Below are positions 1 to 8,757 of a stretch of DNA of 64,000 nt, piece by piece. Each line of letters starts with the position of its first letter. Position 1 is the stretch's first letter. Position numbers and translations under genes: made by a program. The stretch comes from Actinomycetes bacterium. Its GTDB lineage: Bacteria > Actinomycetota > Acidimicrobiia > Acidimicrobiales > RAAP-2. Location of the stretch: positions 62,001-126,000 of the forward strand of contig JAKBNL010000001.1 of NCBI GenBank assembly GCA_021831035.1. Reading direction: 5' to 3'. The notes under the pieces were generated by a model that had not been told where the DNA came from, did no database searches, and saw nothing but the letters and a program-made list of their open reading frames with translations.

Positions 1-149
1 CGATGTGGGCGAGCTGGCGGATCGCCGGGCGGGACCTCGCCCCGCTGAGCCGCCGGCCCCTCGCCGCGCGGGTCGCCGCGACGGCGCTCGCGGGCGCGTT
101 GGGCGTCGTGGTCGCCGTGCTGTACGTGTGGATGAACGCCGCGAACTAG
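1..149 (+). CDS. C-terminal end of an unidentified membrane protein (partial)
   Basis: About 49 codons precede a TAG at 147-149. The visible peptide has a basic stretch, then one hydrophobic helix ending ALGVVVAVLYVWMNAAN. The gene either starts before the window or uses the ATG at position 3. The stop lies 8 nt before the ATG of the next gene, so the two are probably one transcript and the protein may be a membrane partner of the flavoprotein downstream. Too little is visible to name a family. Confidence 0.45.
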   Translation, partial: MWASWRIAGRDLAPLSRRPLAARVAATALAGALGVVVAVLYVWMNAAN

Positions 150-157
150 GAGACGAG

Positions 158-2362
158 ATGACCATCACCGAGACCGAGCGCACAGACACCGGCCGCCACG
201 TCACCGTCCTCGTGGACCGCTGCGCCGGCTGCCAGGAGTGCGTGATCCGCTGCCCGGCCGGGGCGCTCTCCATGGAGAGCGCGAGCTGGACGGCCCAGGC
301 CGACGACGCCCTCTGCGTGGGGTGCCGCCAGTGCGAGCGCACCTGCCCGTTCAGCGCGATCGTCGTCGAGGGCCCGCTCGCGCTGGCCACCCGGGTCGAC
401 CCGCCGGTGCGTCACCCGGTCGAGCTGCACGCGAACGTGACCGAGACCCGACCGGGCTACGCCACCTGGGACGAGGCGATCGCCGAGGCCAACCGGTGCC
501 TGGCCTGTCCCGACCCGACCTGCGTGCGCGGCTGCCCGGCCCACAACGACATCCCCGCCTTCGTCGCGGCGATTCGGGACCACGACCTGGAGACCGCCCA
601 CGCCATCTTGCGGCGCACGACGGTCCTGCCCGACGTGTGCTCGCGGGTGTGCAACCAGGCCGCCCAGTGCGAGGGCTCGTGCACGTGGTCGCTCGCCGGC
701 GGCGAGCCGGTCGCCATCGGGCGGCTCGAGCGCTTCATCGCTGACCAGGTCGCCGTGCCGGCGCCGGTCGTGGTCGAGCCGACCGCGACGGCCCTGTCGG
801 TCGGGATCGTCGGCTCGGGACCGGCCGCCATCGGCGCCGCCTACGAGCTGCTCGCCGGGGGCGCGCGGGTCACCGTCTACGAGCGCGACGACCGGCCCGG
901 CGGGCTGCTGGTGTGGGGGATCCCCGACTTCACCCTGCCCGACGTGGTCGCCCGCCGTCCCTGGGAGGACCTGGTCGCGGCGGGCGTGGACCTGCGTCTC
1001 GCGACGAGCGTCGAGCCCGGCGACCTCGACCAGCTCCTCGAGGCCCACGACGCGCTGGTGATGGCCCACGGGGCCGGCCAGGCGATGCGCCTGTCGGTGC
1101 CGGGCGCGGACCTCGACGGGGTGGGCACCGCGACGGCCTTCCTCCAGGGGGCCAAGGCCGCCCTGGACCCGGGCGGGGACCCCGCGGCGTTCCGCGCGTC
1201 ACTCGGCGTCGCGCCGGGCCGCGGCCGTCGGGTCCTCGTCCTGGGCGCCGGCAACACGGCGATGGACGTGGCGCGCCTGGCCCGGCGCGTCGGCCTCGAG
1301 GCGACGTGCGTCGACTGGCTGGACGAGCGCTTCGCCCTCGCCCGTCCCGACGAGCTGGCCGAGGCCCGCGCCGAGGGGGTCGACGTGCGCTTCTCGCGCA
1401 CGCTCACCAGCCTGGAGGGCTTCGACGGCCGCGTCGTGCGCGCGGTCTTGTCCCACACGACTCAGCGGGACCGCACCAGCGCGCCGGTGGTGTCCCCCGA
1501 CGCCCTCGACGTCCTCGCGGTCGACCTCGTGGTGATGGCCATGGGCTACCGGATCGAGGAGGGGCTGCGCGCCCACGTACCCCAGACCCCCATCGTCAAG
1601 CGCCACCGGGGCTTCGCGCCGGGCCGCTGGAGCGCCAGCGGGATCCTGGCGAACCCCGCGAGCCCGGCGTGCTTCGCCCAGCCCGTCGGCGCCCTCGCGC
1701 TCGACCGCGAGGTCGGCCTCTGGGAGTCGGCGATGCCCCGGCGCGAGAGGCTCTGGGCGGCGGGTGACGCGCTCACCGGCCCCTCGACGGTCGTCGAGGC
1801 GATGGCCCAGGGCCGTCGGGCGGCGCGGGCCGTCCTCGACGCGCGGCCCTCGCGCGACGGTCGAGCGCACGGCGCCGAGCCGTCGTCGCCCCGGGTGCTC
1901 GTCGCCTACGCCAGCGCGAGCGGCACGACGGCGCGCCTCGCCGAGGTCGTCGGCGACGAACTGCGCCGCTCGGGCGCGACGGTGTCGGTGCTGCCGGTCG
2001 AGCGAGTCGACGCCCTCGCGGTGGCCCAGGCCGACGCCCTGGTGCTCGGGAGCTGGGTCGAGGGCCTCGTCGTCGCGCGCGTGCGCGCGGCGCGGGCCAT
2101 GCGCGACTTCGTCGACGGGTTGCCGTGGCTCGGGGGGCGGCCGGTCGCCGTCTACTGCACCTACGGGGTGAACCCCCGCACGGCCCCGGCCGAGCTGGCC
2201 CACCAGGTCGAGGCTCGCGGGGGCACGGTCGTGGCTAGCGCGACGTTCGGACCCGGGGACCGCGCCGAGGACGCACGAATCCGGCCGACCAAGCCCGAGG
2301 CGTTCGCCCACCGCGTGGCCGCCCAGGTCCTCACCCAAAGGGCCCGCGCGACGGTCGCCTAG
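158..2362 (+). CDS. Ferredoxin-GltD-flavodoxin fusion oxidoreductase
   Basis: A 734-residue soluble electron-transfer protein with four modules. Residues 22-32 (CxxCxxCxxxC) and 53-63 (same spacing) are two 4Fe-4S ferredoxin motifs. From about 113 comes the cysteine-rich N-terminal domain of the glutamate synthase small subunit family (CLACPDPTC...GCP). About 216 is an FAD Rossmann motif (GSGPAAIGAA) and about 359 an NAD(P) motif (GAGNTAMD). From about 577 to the end is a flavodoxin-like domain starting RVLVAYASASGTTARLAE. The family (GltD/PreT/NfnB type) moves electrons between NAD(P)H, FeS centres and a partner; the added flavodoxin suggests internal transfer to FMN. The partner and substrate are not identifiable here. 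The ATG at 158 follows GGAGACGAG. Glutamate synthase small subunit itself is less likely because of the flavodoxin tail and no gltB neighbour. Confidence 0.88.
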   Translation: MTITETERTDTGRHVTVLVDRCAGCQECVIRCPAGALSMESASWTAQADDALCVGCRQCERTCPFSAIVVEGPLALATRVDPPVRHPVELHANVTETRPGYATWDEAIAEANRCLACPDPTCVRGCPAHNDIPAFVAAIRDHDLETAHAILRRTTVLPDVCSRVCNQAAQCEGSCTWSLAGGEPVAIGRLERFIADQVAVPAPVVVEPTATALSVGIVGSGPAAIGAAYELLAGGARVTVYERDDRPGGLLVWGIPDFTLPDVVARRPWEDLVAAGVDLRLATSVEPGDLDQLLEAHDALVMAHGAGQAMRLSVPGADLDGVGTATAFLQGAKAALDPGGDPAAFRASLGVAPGRGRRVLVLGAGNTAMDVARLARRVGLEATCVDWLDERFALARPDELAEARAEGVDVRFSRTLTSLEGFDGRVVRAVLSHTTQRDRTSAPVVSPDALDVLAVDLVVMAMGYRIEEGLRAHVPQTPIVKRHRGFAPGRWSASGILANPASPACFAQPVGALALDREVGLWESAMPRRERLWAAGDALTGPSTVVEAMAQGRRAARAVLDARPSRDGRAHGAEPSSPRVLVAYASASGTTARLAEVVGDELRRSGATVSVLPVERVDALAVAQADALVLGSWVEGLVVARVRAARAMRDFVDGLPWLGGRPVAVYCTYGVNPRTAPAELAHQVEARGGTVVASATFGPGDRAEDARIRPTKPEAFAHRVAAQVLTQRARATVA

Positions 2363-2547
2363 ACGGTCTCGCGGGCCCCGCGCAGGATCTCGTCGAGGAC
2401 GCGCTCGAGGTCGGCCCGTCGGCGTCGGTCCTCGTGGCTGAGGCGCGTCACGGCGAGGGCCGACGCCGCACCGGCGACGAAGAGACCGCCCAGGGCGACC
2501 AACGAGGCGGTGGCCGCCGCCGCGACGAGCAGCTCGAGGACGATCAC
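2359..2547 (-). CDS. Small single-pass membrane protein, unknown function
   Basis: A 62-residue product from a GTG start. An N-terminal hydrophobic segment rich in Ala, Val and Leu (residues about 3-32) is followed by a highly charged tail (SHEDRRRRADLERVLDEI). This is the layout of a one-helix protein with a short cytoplasmic coil. Its stop overlaps the stop of the convergent flavoprotein gene by 3 nt. No family recognised; it could be a chance frame, though the hydrophobic-then-charged pattern argues against that. Confidence 0.4.
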   Translation of the reverse strand: MIVLELLVAAAATASLVALGGLFVAGAASALAVTRLSHEDRRRRADLERVLDEILRGARETV

Positions 2548-2647
2548 GTCCCCATCGTGACGCGCCGGCGGGGCTACGGCCACCCCGATTCCGCGCCCCT
2601 CGTCCCCCGATTTCCACGCACCCGGAGGACGCGCACCCCGGGAGCGA

Positions 2648-3850
2648 CTAGAAGGCGGCGAACACCGCCGCGGCGGCGCGGCGGCCCGAGACGAGGGCGC
2701 CCTGGATGGACGACGAGGTGAGGTGGTCACCCGCGAGGATGACCCCCGCGACCACGTTGGGCCGCACGGGTCTGAAGGGTGGGCTCACGAACGGCAGCGC
2801 GCGCGTCACCTCGCTCACGGTGACGAGCTCGACGTCGCCGATCGCGAGGCCGTAGAGACGCGCGACACGCCCCCGGACCCGGTCGGTGTCGGCCGGGGTG
2901 CCCTCGAGGGAGGGGGTGGCGATGAGGGACCGGCCCCGGGGAGCGCGCTCGGGGGCCACCGCGGCGAGGTCGAGGGCGCTCGTGGTGAGCGGATCGTTAT
3001 CGAGGCGGAGCCGCTCGGGGTCATCGACCCGGGGCGTCGACCACCACCAGGTGAGCTGGCGACGCCATCGGACATCGCTCGTGCCCACCAGCCCGGCCGC
3101 GTCGTGCGCGTCAGTGGCGATGACCACCGCCCTCGCCGCCAGGGTCCCGTCCTCACTCGACACGCCCCGTGGGGAGACGGCGGTGACCCGGGTCCCCAGG
3201 CGCACGGTCGCCCCCCCGCGCGCGGCCAAAGCGCGGGCCAGCGCCCCGACGCCCTCGGGGTGGGTGCTGGGACGTCCGCGCGTGAAGCTCTTCGCGAGCA
3301 GCCGGGTGAAGGCCCACGAGCTCTCGAGGTCGTCCTCGAGCAACACCCCGCGCAAGAACGGGCGCACGACGTCCTCCACCAGCCGGTCGTCGAGGCCGGC
3401 GCGCCGGAGCCCCTCGAGGGTGGTGACGTCGGGGCCGGCGACGAGGCGGCGCGCCGGCGCTAGGCGCAGGCGCGCGAGTTCGAGGGCCAGGCGGACCCAC
3501 GAGCTCGGCGGGGCGAGCTCAAGGGCCGCCGCGAGGGTGCCGGGGTGGCGCAGTGGATCGGCGAGGACGAGGCGACGGTCGCCGCGACGCATCTCGACCG
3601 CGCGAGGGTAGGGCCGCAGGTCGAGATCCTCGAGGACCCCGGTGGCGACGAGCTCGGGGTAGGCGGGGTTCACCAGCTGGAACCCCTGATCGACCCGGTA
3701 GCCGTCGAGGGTGAAGGAGTGCACGCGTCCCCCGACGTGGTCGGCGCGCTCGAGCACCACCACGTCGACCCCGCGCTCGGTGAGGACCTGGGCGCAGCGC
3801 AGGCCGGCGAGCCCCGACCCCACCACGACGACCGGTCCCGAGTCCGCCAC
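2648..3850 (-). CDS. FAD-dependent amine oxidase / phytoene desaturase-like protein
   Basis: A 400-residue flavoprotein. The N terminus carries the dinucleotide motif VVVVGSGLAGLRCA (about residues 7-20), then ERADHVGGRVHSF, the second half of the FAD site in the amine oxidase/CrtI superfamily. The C terminus has AGDHLTSSSIQGALVSG, the usual FAD-contact segment. The family oxidises amines or desaturates isoprenoids; the substrate cannot be read from the sequence. The start is the GTG at 3850, chosen because it leaves a short lead into the FAD motif; no ATG lies in frame nearby and no strong ribosome site is seen. No carotenoid genes lie next to it. Confidence 0.82.
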   Translation of the reverse strand: MADSGPVVVVGSGLAGLRCAQVLTERGVDVVVLERADHVGGRVHSFTLDGYRVDQGFQLVNPAYPELVATGVLEDLDLRPYPRAVEMRRGDRRLVLADPLRHPGTLAAALELAPPSSWVRLALELARLRLAPARRLVAGPDVTTLEGLRRAGLDDRLVEDVVRPFLRGVLLEDDLESSWAFTRLLAKSFTRGRPSTHPEGVGALARALAARGGATVRLGTRVTAVSPRGVSSEDGTLAARAVVIATDAHDAAGLVGTSDVRWRRQLTWWWSTPRVDDPERLRLDNDPLTTSALDLAAVAPERAPRGRSLIATPSLEGTPADTDRVRGRVARLYGLAIGDVELVTVSEVTRALPFVSPPFRPVRPNVVAGVILAGDHLTSSSIQGALVSGRRAAAAVFAAF

Positions 3851-3999
3851 GGCGTCGAGGTTACCGACGGGGTCCCCCGGCCCACGAGTGGGCCGGCGCC
3901 CCGCCCGTCGGAACCGCGTCGGCGCCGGGCCCCGGCCGAGCGCTTGCACCGGCGGGGGCGCACCGGACAGGATTCACCCAGCACCAGCGAGGGGGGCCG

Positions 4000-4416
4000 A
4001 TGAGCCGCGTCAGCACGTACCTGAACTTCCCGGGCACCGCCGAGGAGGCCCTCACCTTCTACGCCGAGCTCTTCGGGACCGACTTCGTCGGGCCGATCCT
4101 GCGCTTCGCGGACATGCCCGGACTCGAGGTCGCCGAGTCCGAGCAGTCGCTCGTGCTGCACGCCGAGGTCGAGATCGTCGCCGGGCACCTCCTCATGGCG
4201 ACCGACATGCTCGCCTCGCTGGGCCACGAGTGCCGCGTCGGCAACAACACCACGATCGCCCTCGAGCTCGACGACCGCGCCGAAGTCGACCGGCTCTACG
4301 GGGCGCTGAGCCAGGGTTCGACCGAGTTCCAGGCGCCCCAGATGATGGGTTGGGGCCAGTACTGGTCCACCTGCCTCGATCGCTTCGGCGTGCGCTGGAT
4401 GATCGCCTCGCACTGA
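4000..4416 (+). CDS. VOC superfamily protein, PhnB-like
   Basis: A 138-residue protein of the glyoxalase/bleomycin-resistance (vicinal oxygen chelate) superfamily. Its opening STYLNFPGTAEEALTFYAEL and closing segment WSTCLDRFGVRWMI match the PhnB subgroup often annotated as 3-demethylubiquinone methyltransferase-like. The length is normal. These are small cytosolic metal-binding or binding-only proteins; substrates are mostly unknown. The start follows a purine-rich GAGGGGGG. It stands alone between convergent genes. Confidence 0.85.
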   Translation: MSRVSTYLNFPGTAEEALTFYAELFGTDFVGPILRFADMPGLEVAESEQSLVLHAEVEIVAGHLLMATDMLASLGHECRVGNNTTIALELDDRAEVDRLYGALSQGSTEFQAPQMMGWGQYWSTCLDRFGVRWMIASH

Positions 4417-4432
4417 GGCACCGCCGCCCGGC

Positions 4433-5233
4433 TCAGGACGCGTCGAGCGAGGCGAGGAAACCGCGCACGAGGGCGGCGAGGCGATCGGGCTGGTCGAACG
4501 GGACGCCGTGGCCCGCGTCAGGGACCGTCTCGACGCGCATCTCGGGACGGAGCCGTCGCAGCTCGTCGAGGACGACGGTCTCGACGACGGACTCGGTGTC
4601 ACCCACGACGAGCAGCGACGGCACCCCGAGGGCCCCGACCAGGACGCGGTGGTCGGGCGCGGGCGGGACGAGGACGTCGAAGGCGGGACTCTGGGTCGCG
4701 CGACGCGCGCGCCACAGCAGTTCGACGACCGCGGGGCTGCGGCCGGGGTGTCGGGCCTGCGCGTCGGCGATCCCCTCGTCGTCGCTGCGGCGCAGGGACC
4801 ACGCGTGCTGGGCCGCCACGTCGCTCTCGTGCACCGCGCGCTGGCGCGCGGGGGTGAGGAACGTCGGGTCGACGAGGACGACGCCGGATAGGGTCACCCG
4901 CCCTCGACCGGCTACGAGGGCCGCCGTCACCCCTCCCATCGAGTGGCCGACGAGCACCGGGCAGTCCAGTCCAAGCCCGTGAATCAGCGCCTCGACGTCG
5001 CGCGCGTGGTCGTCGTAGTGGTGGCCGTGCCCGGGAGCCCTCGAGAGGCCGTGCCCGCGCGCGTCGGGCGCGACGACCTCGGCCACCTCGACGAGCCCCC
5101 GGGCGACCGGTCCCCACGTTGCGCCGTCACCGGTCAGCCCGTGCAACAAGACGACCGGGCGACCGGCCCCGGCGCGGTGCAGGTGGATCACGCCGTCCTC
5201 GGTGGCGCACGCGCCGCTCGTCCAGCCGTCCAA
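4433..5233 (-). CDS. Alpha/beta hydrolase
   Basis: A 266-residue alpha/beta-hydrolase fold enzyme: oxyanion motif LLHGLTGDG, nucleophile elbow GHSMGG (Ser about residue 97) and the late catalytic His in DAGHG (about 241). DARGHGLS is also typical of the family. The reaction class is ester, lactone or related hydrolysis; the substrate is unknown. The chosen start is the TTG at 5233 because AGGAGAGGAGG sits 7 nt upstream of it. An ATG at 5266 is in frame but has no ribosome site and adds only low-complexity residues. Confidence 0.88.
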   Translation of the reverse strand: MDGWTSGACATEDGVIHLHRAGAGRPVVLLHGLTGDGATWGPVARGLVEVAEVVAPDARGHGLSRAPGHGHHYDDHARDVEALIHGLGLDCPVLVGHSMGGVTAALVAGRGRVTLSGVVLVDPTFLTPARQRAVHESDVAAQHAWSLRRSDDEGIADAQARHPGRSPAVVELLWRARRATQSPAFDVLVPPAPDHRVLVGALGVPSLLVVGDTESVVETVVLDELRRLRPEMRVETVPDAGHGVPFDQPDRLAALVRGFLASLDAS

Positions 5234-5349
5234 CGGGTCGCCTCCTCTCCTCGGGGTCAGAGACATCGTGACTCGTCGCCGCCGGTCCCGCCGGGCCGGC
5301 GGGTCCGCGCCGCCTGGTAGGACTGTCGGGCCACCCCCAAGGAGGAGCG

Positions 5350-6426
5350 ATGCCCGACCCCTTCGATCCCGTCTCGTTCGCCCACGGCCCCACGGCCCCG
5401 AACCGCGTGATGCTCTCGCCACTCACCAACCAGCAGAGCCACGCCGACGGGACCCTGAGCGACGAGGAGTTCACGTGGCTGGTGATGCGCGCCGAAGGCG
5501 GCTTCGGGATCACCACGACGTGCGCGTCCCACGTGCTCGAGCGTGGCCAGGGGTTCCCCGGCCAGCTCGGCTGCTTCTCCGACGACCACCTGCCGGGCCT
5601 CACCCGCCTCGCCGCGGCCGTCAAGGCGAGGGGGTCGCTCGCCCTCGTCCAGCTCCACCACGCGGGGCTGCGCTCACCGGCCGAGCTGACCGGCCACTCC
5701 CCGGTCGCCCCCTTCGCCGACGCCGAGACCGGCGCCCGGGCCCTCACCACCGTCGAGGTCGAGGGCGTCGTCGAGGCCTTCGCGGTCGCGGCCCTGCGCT
5801 GTCAGCGCGCCGGCTTCGACGGCGTCGAGGTCCACGGCGCCCACGGCTACCTGCTCTGCCAGTTCCTCGACGCCGAGCGCAATCGCCGCGACGACCGCTA
5901 CGGCGGGTCGTTCGAGAACCGTTCGCGGGTCTTCCTCGAGGTGGTCGAGGCGGTGCGCGAACGCTGCGGGGAGGACTTCCTCCTCGCGGTGCGCCTCTCG
6001 CCCGAGCGCTTCGGGGTCTCGACGGCCGAGGTCGTCGAGCTCTACCAGCGTCTGGTGGCGACGGGGCAGGTGGACCTCGTCGACCTCTCCCTCTGGGACG
6101 TCTTCAAAGAGCCGATCGACCCGGCCTTCGCGGGACGTCGTCTGGTCGAGCTCTTCAGCGAACTCGAACGGGGGGCGACTCGACTCGCGGCCGCCGGCAA
6201 GCTCTACGCGGGGGCCGACGTGCGCGCCGGGTTCGAGGCGGGCCTCGACCTCGTGGTGCTGGGGCGCGCGGCGATCACCAACCACGACTTTCCCCGATTG
6301 GTCGAGGCGGACCCGGACGCGAGGATGCGGGAACTTCCGGTGAGCGTCGAGACCCTCCACTCCGAGGGGCTCTCGGACCGCTTCGTCGACTACCTGCGCG
6401 GCTGGAGGGGCTTCGTCGAGGAGTGA
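5350..6426 (+). CDS. NADH:flavin oxidoreductase, Old Yellow Enzyme family
   Basis: A 358-residue FMN-binding TIM barrel. Diagnostic segments are LVQLHHAG in the substrate region, GVEVHGAHGYLLCQF around residue 158, and NRRDDRYGGSFENR, the phosphate/FMN-binding signature. Near the C terminus is LVVLGRAAITNHDFP. The family reduces activated alkenes or enoates with NAD(P)H. The ATG follows AAGGAGGAG, a near-perfect ribosome site. The single-domain length excludes the fused 2,4-dienoyl-CoA reductases. Confidence 0.93.
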   Translation: MPDPFDPVSFAHGPTAPNRVMLSPLTNQQSHADGTLSDEEFTWLVMRAEGGFGITTTCASHVLERGQGFPGQLGCFSDDHLPGLTRLAAAVKARGSLALVQLHHAGLRSPAELTGHSPVAPFADAETGARALTTVEVEGVVEAFAVAALRCQRAGFDGVEVHGAHGYLLCQFLDAERNRRDDRYGGSFENRSRVFLEVVEAVRERCGEDFLLAVRLSPERFGVSTAEVVELYQRLVATGQVDLVDLSLWDVFKEPIDPAFAGRRLVELFSELERGATRLAAAGKLYAGADVRAGFEAGLDLVVLGRAAITNHDFPRLVEADPDARMRELPVSVETLHSEGLSDRFVDYLRGWRGFVEE

Positions 6427-6601
6427 CGCCCAGCCCGTGGGGCCCCACCGCGGGCGGTGGCCGCGTGACGGGCGGGGCGGGGTCCGACGTCTCGCCGAGG
6501 TCCTCTCGGGTCCCGAGCAGCCGGGGATGGCCCGTGTCCGGGTGGGACGTTCTCGAGGCGCCGCCGCGACGTGATGCGAGGTTGATCCGGCGAGGGGTCG
6601 G

Positions 6602-7372
6602 CTACCCCTGGGTGAGCGGGGGCGAGGTGGGCCGACCGCGCCATCGGTGCCGCACCCAGACGTTCGGCTCGGCGTAAGTGCCGAGATCGAGGGCGCGGTC
6701 GATGTGCAGGGGGGCCATCCCCTTCGGGATGAGGTAATCACCAGACGTCGGGAACTCGAGACCGGTCCACTCTCGCCACTGCGCCACCGTGCCCGTCATG
6801 GTCTGGGCCCTCGGGGCGACGCCGGCGATCGTCGCCCCCATCCGCACGTGGAGGCGCAGCCACGGATCCCAAGGGAGCCCGTCGGATCGGCGCAGGGCGA
6901 CGTAGTCCTCGATGGCCAGGAGCGGGTAGGTCTCCTTGCGGGTCGGTCGCACGGGCGCGACGACTCGCGCGAGGTCGTGGTCCGTCGCCACCTGACAGAG
7001 AGCCCTCAGAAGCTGCTCGGCGACGCCGCGTCCCTTATGGTCGGGACGCACGACGGCCCCGCAGATGACGAACGTGTCCGCCACCTCGCCCTGGTGGAGG
7101 AGGTCCAGGGAGCGGCCGAGCACCTCGGCGAAGGTGGACGGGAGCTCCGACGGTTCACCGCTCCAGGCGAGGGGAATCCCCCAGCCGGTCGCCGCAGGCT
7201 CGAGGTCTCGGTCGACCAGGGTGATGTCGAAGGACGGGAAGGACTCCCGGATGCGCGGGATGATCGCGTGGACCGCCACGTCGCCGACGATGAACTCGGG
7301 GAAACCGTCGGCGAAGAGTGACGCGAGCTGGGCGTCCGTCCAGGAGCGGCTGTTGGTGCGGGTGACGTGCAG
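6602..7372 (-). CDS. GNAT-family N-acetyltransferase, start codon unclear
   Basis: About 256 residues. The acetyl-CoA loop appears as VRPDHKGRGVAEQLL (near residue 110), and the C-terminal half resembles an actinobacterial GNAT group ending TYAEPNVWVRHR. The homology-like region begins near SWTDAQLASLFADGFPEF, yet no ATG, GTG or TTG lies in frame between the tRNA-Leu gene and that point. The coordinates use the CTG at 7372 as a placeholder; the first canonical in-frame start is the GTG at 7279, which would cut about 31 residues. A small 5' frameshift or a rare start are alternatives. Substrate unknown. Confidence 0.68.
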   Translation of the reverse strand: MHVTRTNSRSWTDAQLASLFADGFPEFIVGDVAVHAIIPRIRESFPSFDITLVDRDLEPAATGWGIPLAWSGEPSELPSTFAEVLGRSLDLLHQGEVADTFVICGAVVRPDHKGRGVAEQLLRALCQVATDHDLARVVAPVRPTRKETYPLLAIEDYVALRRSDGLPWDPWLRLHVRMGATIAGVAPRAQTMTGTVAQWREWTGLEFPTSGDYLIPKGMAPLHIDRALDLGTYAEPNVWVRHRWRGRPTSPPLTQG

Positions 7373-7486
7373 TTCCGGCGCTGGTCCGTCCCCGTGTCTC
7401 CTCCATCGCGCGGCCCGTCTCGTCGACCCGCTCCGGCGAGGCGAGCGGCCCCGAGCGGTGGCGACGGGTTCTGACGGTCCCGTTCT

Positions 7487-7573
7487 TGGTGGGCGAGGCG
7501 GGACTTGAACCCGCACATCCTTTCGGACACAGGCACCTGAAGCCTGCGCGTCTGCCAATTTCGCCACTCGCCC
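7487..7573 (-). tRNA. tRNA-Leu (CAG)
   Basis: An 87-nt cloverleaf with the long variable arm of class II tRNAs. The acceptor stem is GGGCGAG/CTCGCCC. The anticodon stem CAGGC/GCCTG closes the loop TTCAGGT, giving anticodon CAG. The T-loop is GTTCAAGTC, and CCA is encoded. It lies just upstream of fhaA on the opposite strand, the same neighbourhood as leuT beside fhaA in mycobacteria. Confidence 0.97.
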
Positions 7574-7657
7574 GTGGACCTAGAGACAATAGTGCACCTC
7601 CGAAGGCGCCCCCTGGCCGGAGTCCGGGCCCCCCGGAACGGTAAAGTCAGGGGGACT

Positions 7658-8305
7658 ATGCCCCTGCGCAAGGTCGAGAACCGCCTCGAGCGGGCCTTCG
7701 AGAAGACGTTCTCACGCCCCTTCAAGAATGCCCTGCAGCCGATCGAGATCGCCGCGCGGATCGTGCGCGAGGTCGACCTGACCCGTCGCCTCTCCACCCA
7801 GGGGGAACTCTCGGCCAACGTCGTCACGGTCTGGCTCGGTCCCGACGACGCCGAGCGCTTCGAGGGCTTCCAGAAGGCCCTGGTCTCGGAGTTGGAAGAG
7901 ACCGTCCGCCAGCACGCGTTGTCCGAGGGGTACGCCTTCGTCGGTCCCGTGCGCGTCGAGGTCTACGTCGACGACGACCTGAAGCTCGGCGAGCTCGAGG
8001 TGCGCTGCGAGTTCGAGGCCGGGGCCAGCCAGCCCCGTCTGGTCGCGAGCGACGGGCGCTCCTTCGCCATCGGTGACTTGCCCCTGGTCATCGGGCGCTC
8101 CCCGGACGTCGAGGTCGTGGTGAGCGACCCCAACGTCAGCCGCCAGCACGCCGAGGTCTGGCGGACCGCCGAGGGGGTCGCCGTCCGCGACCTCCAGTCC
8201 ACCAACGGGACCTACGTCAACGGCCACCGCATCACCGCGGTGTCGCTGTCGCCCCGTGACGAGGTGGTGGTGGGAACCGTCCGCTTCCGGATCGAGCTGG
8301 CTTGA
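7658..8305 (+). CDS. fhaA: FHA domain protein FhaA (DUF3662-FHA)
   Basis: A 215-residue cytosolic phosphothreonine reader. Residues 1 to about 115 are the DUF3662 domain (opening PLRKVENRLERAFEKTFSRPF). The C terminus, about 140-215, is an FHA domain with IGRSPDVEV, SRQHAEV and STNGTYVNG. In mycobacteria FhaA binds phosphorylated envelope proteins and regulates peptidoglycan synthesis. This copy is less than half the length of the mycobacterial protein because the long Gln/Tyr-rich linker is missing. The ATG at 7658 is preceded by AGGGGGAC. It overlaps fhaB by 4 nt and heads the operon. Confidence 0.93.
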   Translation: MPLRKVENRLERAFEKTFSRPFKNALQPIEIAARIVREVDLTRRLSTQGELSANVVTVWLGPDDAERFEGFQKALVSELEETVRQHALSEGYAFVGPVRVEVYVDDDLKLGELEVRCEFEAGASQPRLVASDGRSFAIGDLPLVIGRSPDVEVVVSDPNVSRQHAEVWRTAEGVAVRDLQSTNGTYVNGHRITAVSLSPRDEVVVGTVRFRIELA

Positions 8306-8757
8306 CGAACCTCCTCGCGACGACGAACTACGCCGCGATCGTCCGTCCCCTGCAGGTCCTGGTCATGGTGGTGGCCGTGCTATTCATCCTGCGCGTGCTG
8401 CGGGTGGCCCAGATCCAGGCCCGCCCGACCGAGGACCAGGGCGGTGGCCGGCGCCGTCGGCGGCGCGGGGGGCTCGCCCTCGAGATCCTCGAGCCCGAGG
8501 AGCGCAGCGGCGAGCGGGTGGACGTCGAGGGCGACCTGCTGATCGGTCGCAGCCCCGACTGCGACCTCAGCGTGCTCGACACCTACATCTCCTCGCGCCA
8601 CGCCCGGGTCACCAACGACGACGGCGACCTCTCCATCGAGGACCTGGGGTCGACCAACGGCACCTACGTGAACCAGGAGCTCGTCCGGGGCCGGGTCCAC
8701 CTCGCCAAGGGGGACATCGTCCAGGTCGGCGGCGTGCTGCTCGAGGTCGTTCGTTGA
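8302..8757 (+). CDS. fhaB: FHA domain membrane protein FhaB
   Basis: A 151-residue protein with one N-terminal membrane helix (about residues 15-35, LQVLVMVVAVLFILRVLRV), a basic linker, and an FHA domain (about 75-150) with LIGRSPDCDLSV, SSRHARV and STNGTYVN. This matches FhaB/FipA, which links PknB-dependent signalling to division proteins. The TTG start at 8302 overlaps the TGA of fhaA, and its own TGA overlaps the TTG of the phosphatase gene, so the three are translationally coupled. Confidence 0.93.
   Translation: MTNLLATTNYAAIVRPLQVLVMVVAVLFILRVLRVAQIQARPTEDQGGGRRRRRRGGLALEILEPEERSGERVDVEGDLLIGRSPDCDLSVLDTYISSRHARVTNDDGDLSIEDLGSTNGTYVNQELVRGRVHLAKGDIVQVGGVLLEVVR

Noticed and set aside
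1199..2617. A long minus-strand frame opposite the oxidoreductase
   Set aside because: Arg/Gly/Asp-biased antisense product typical of high-GC genes, with no recognisable domain.
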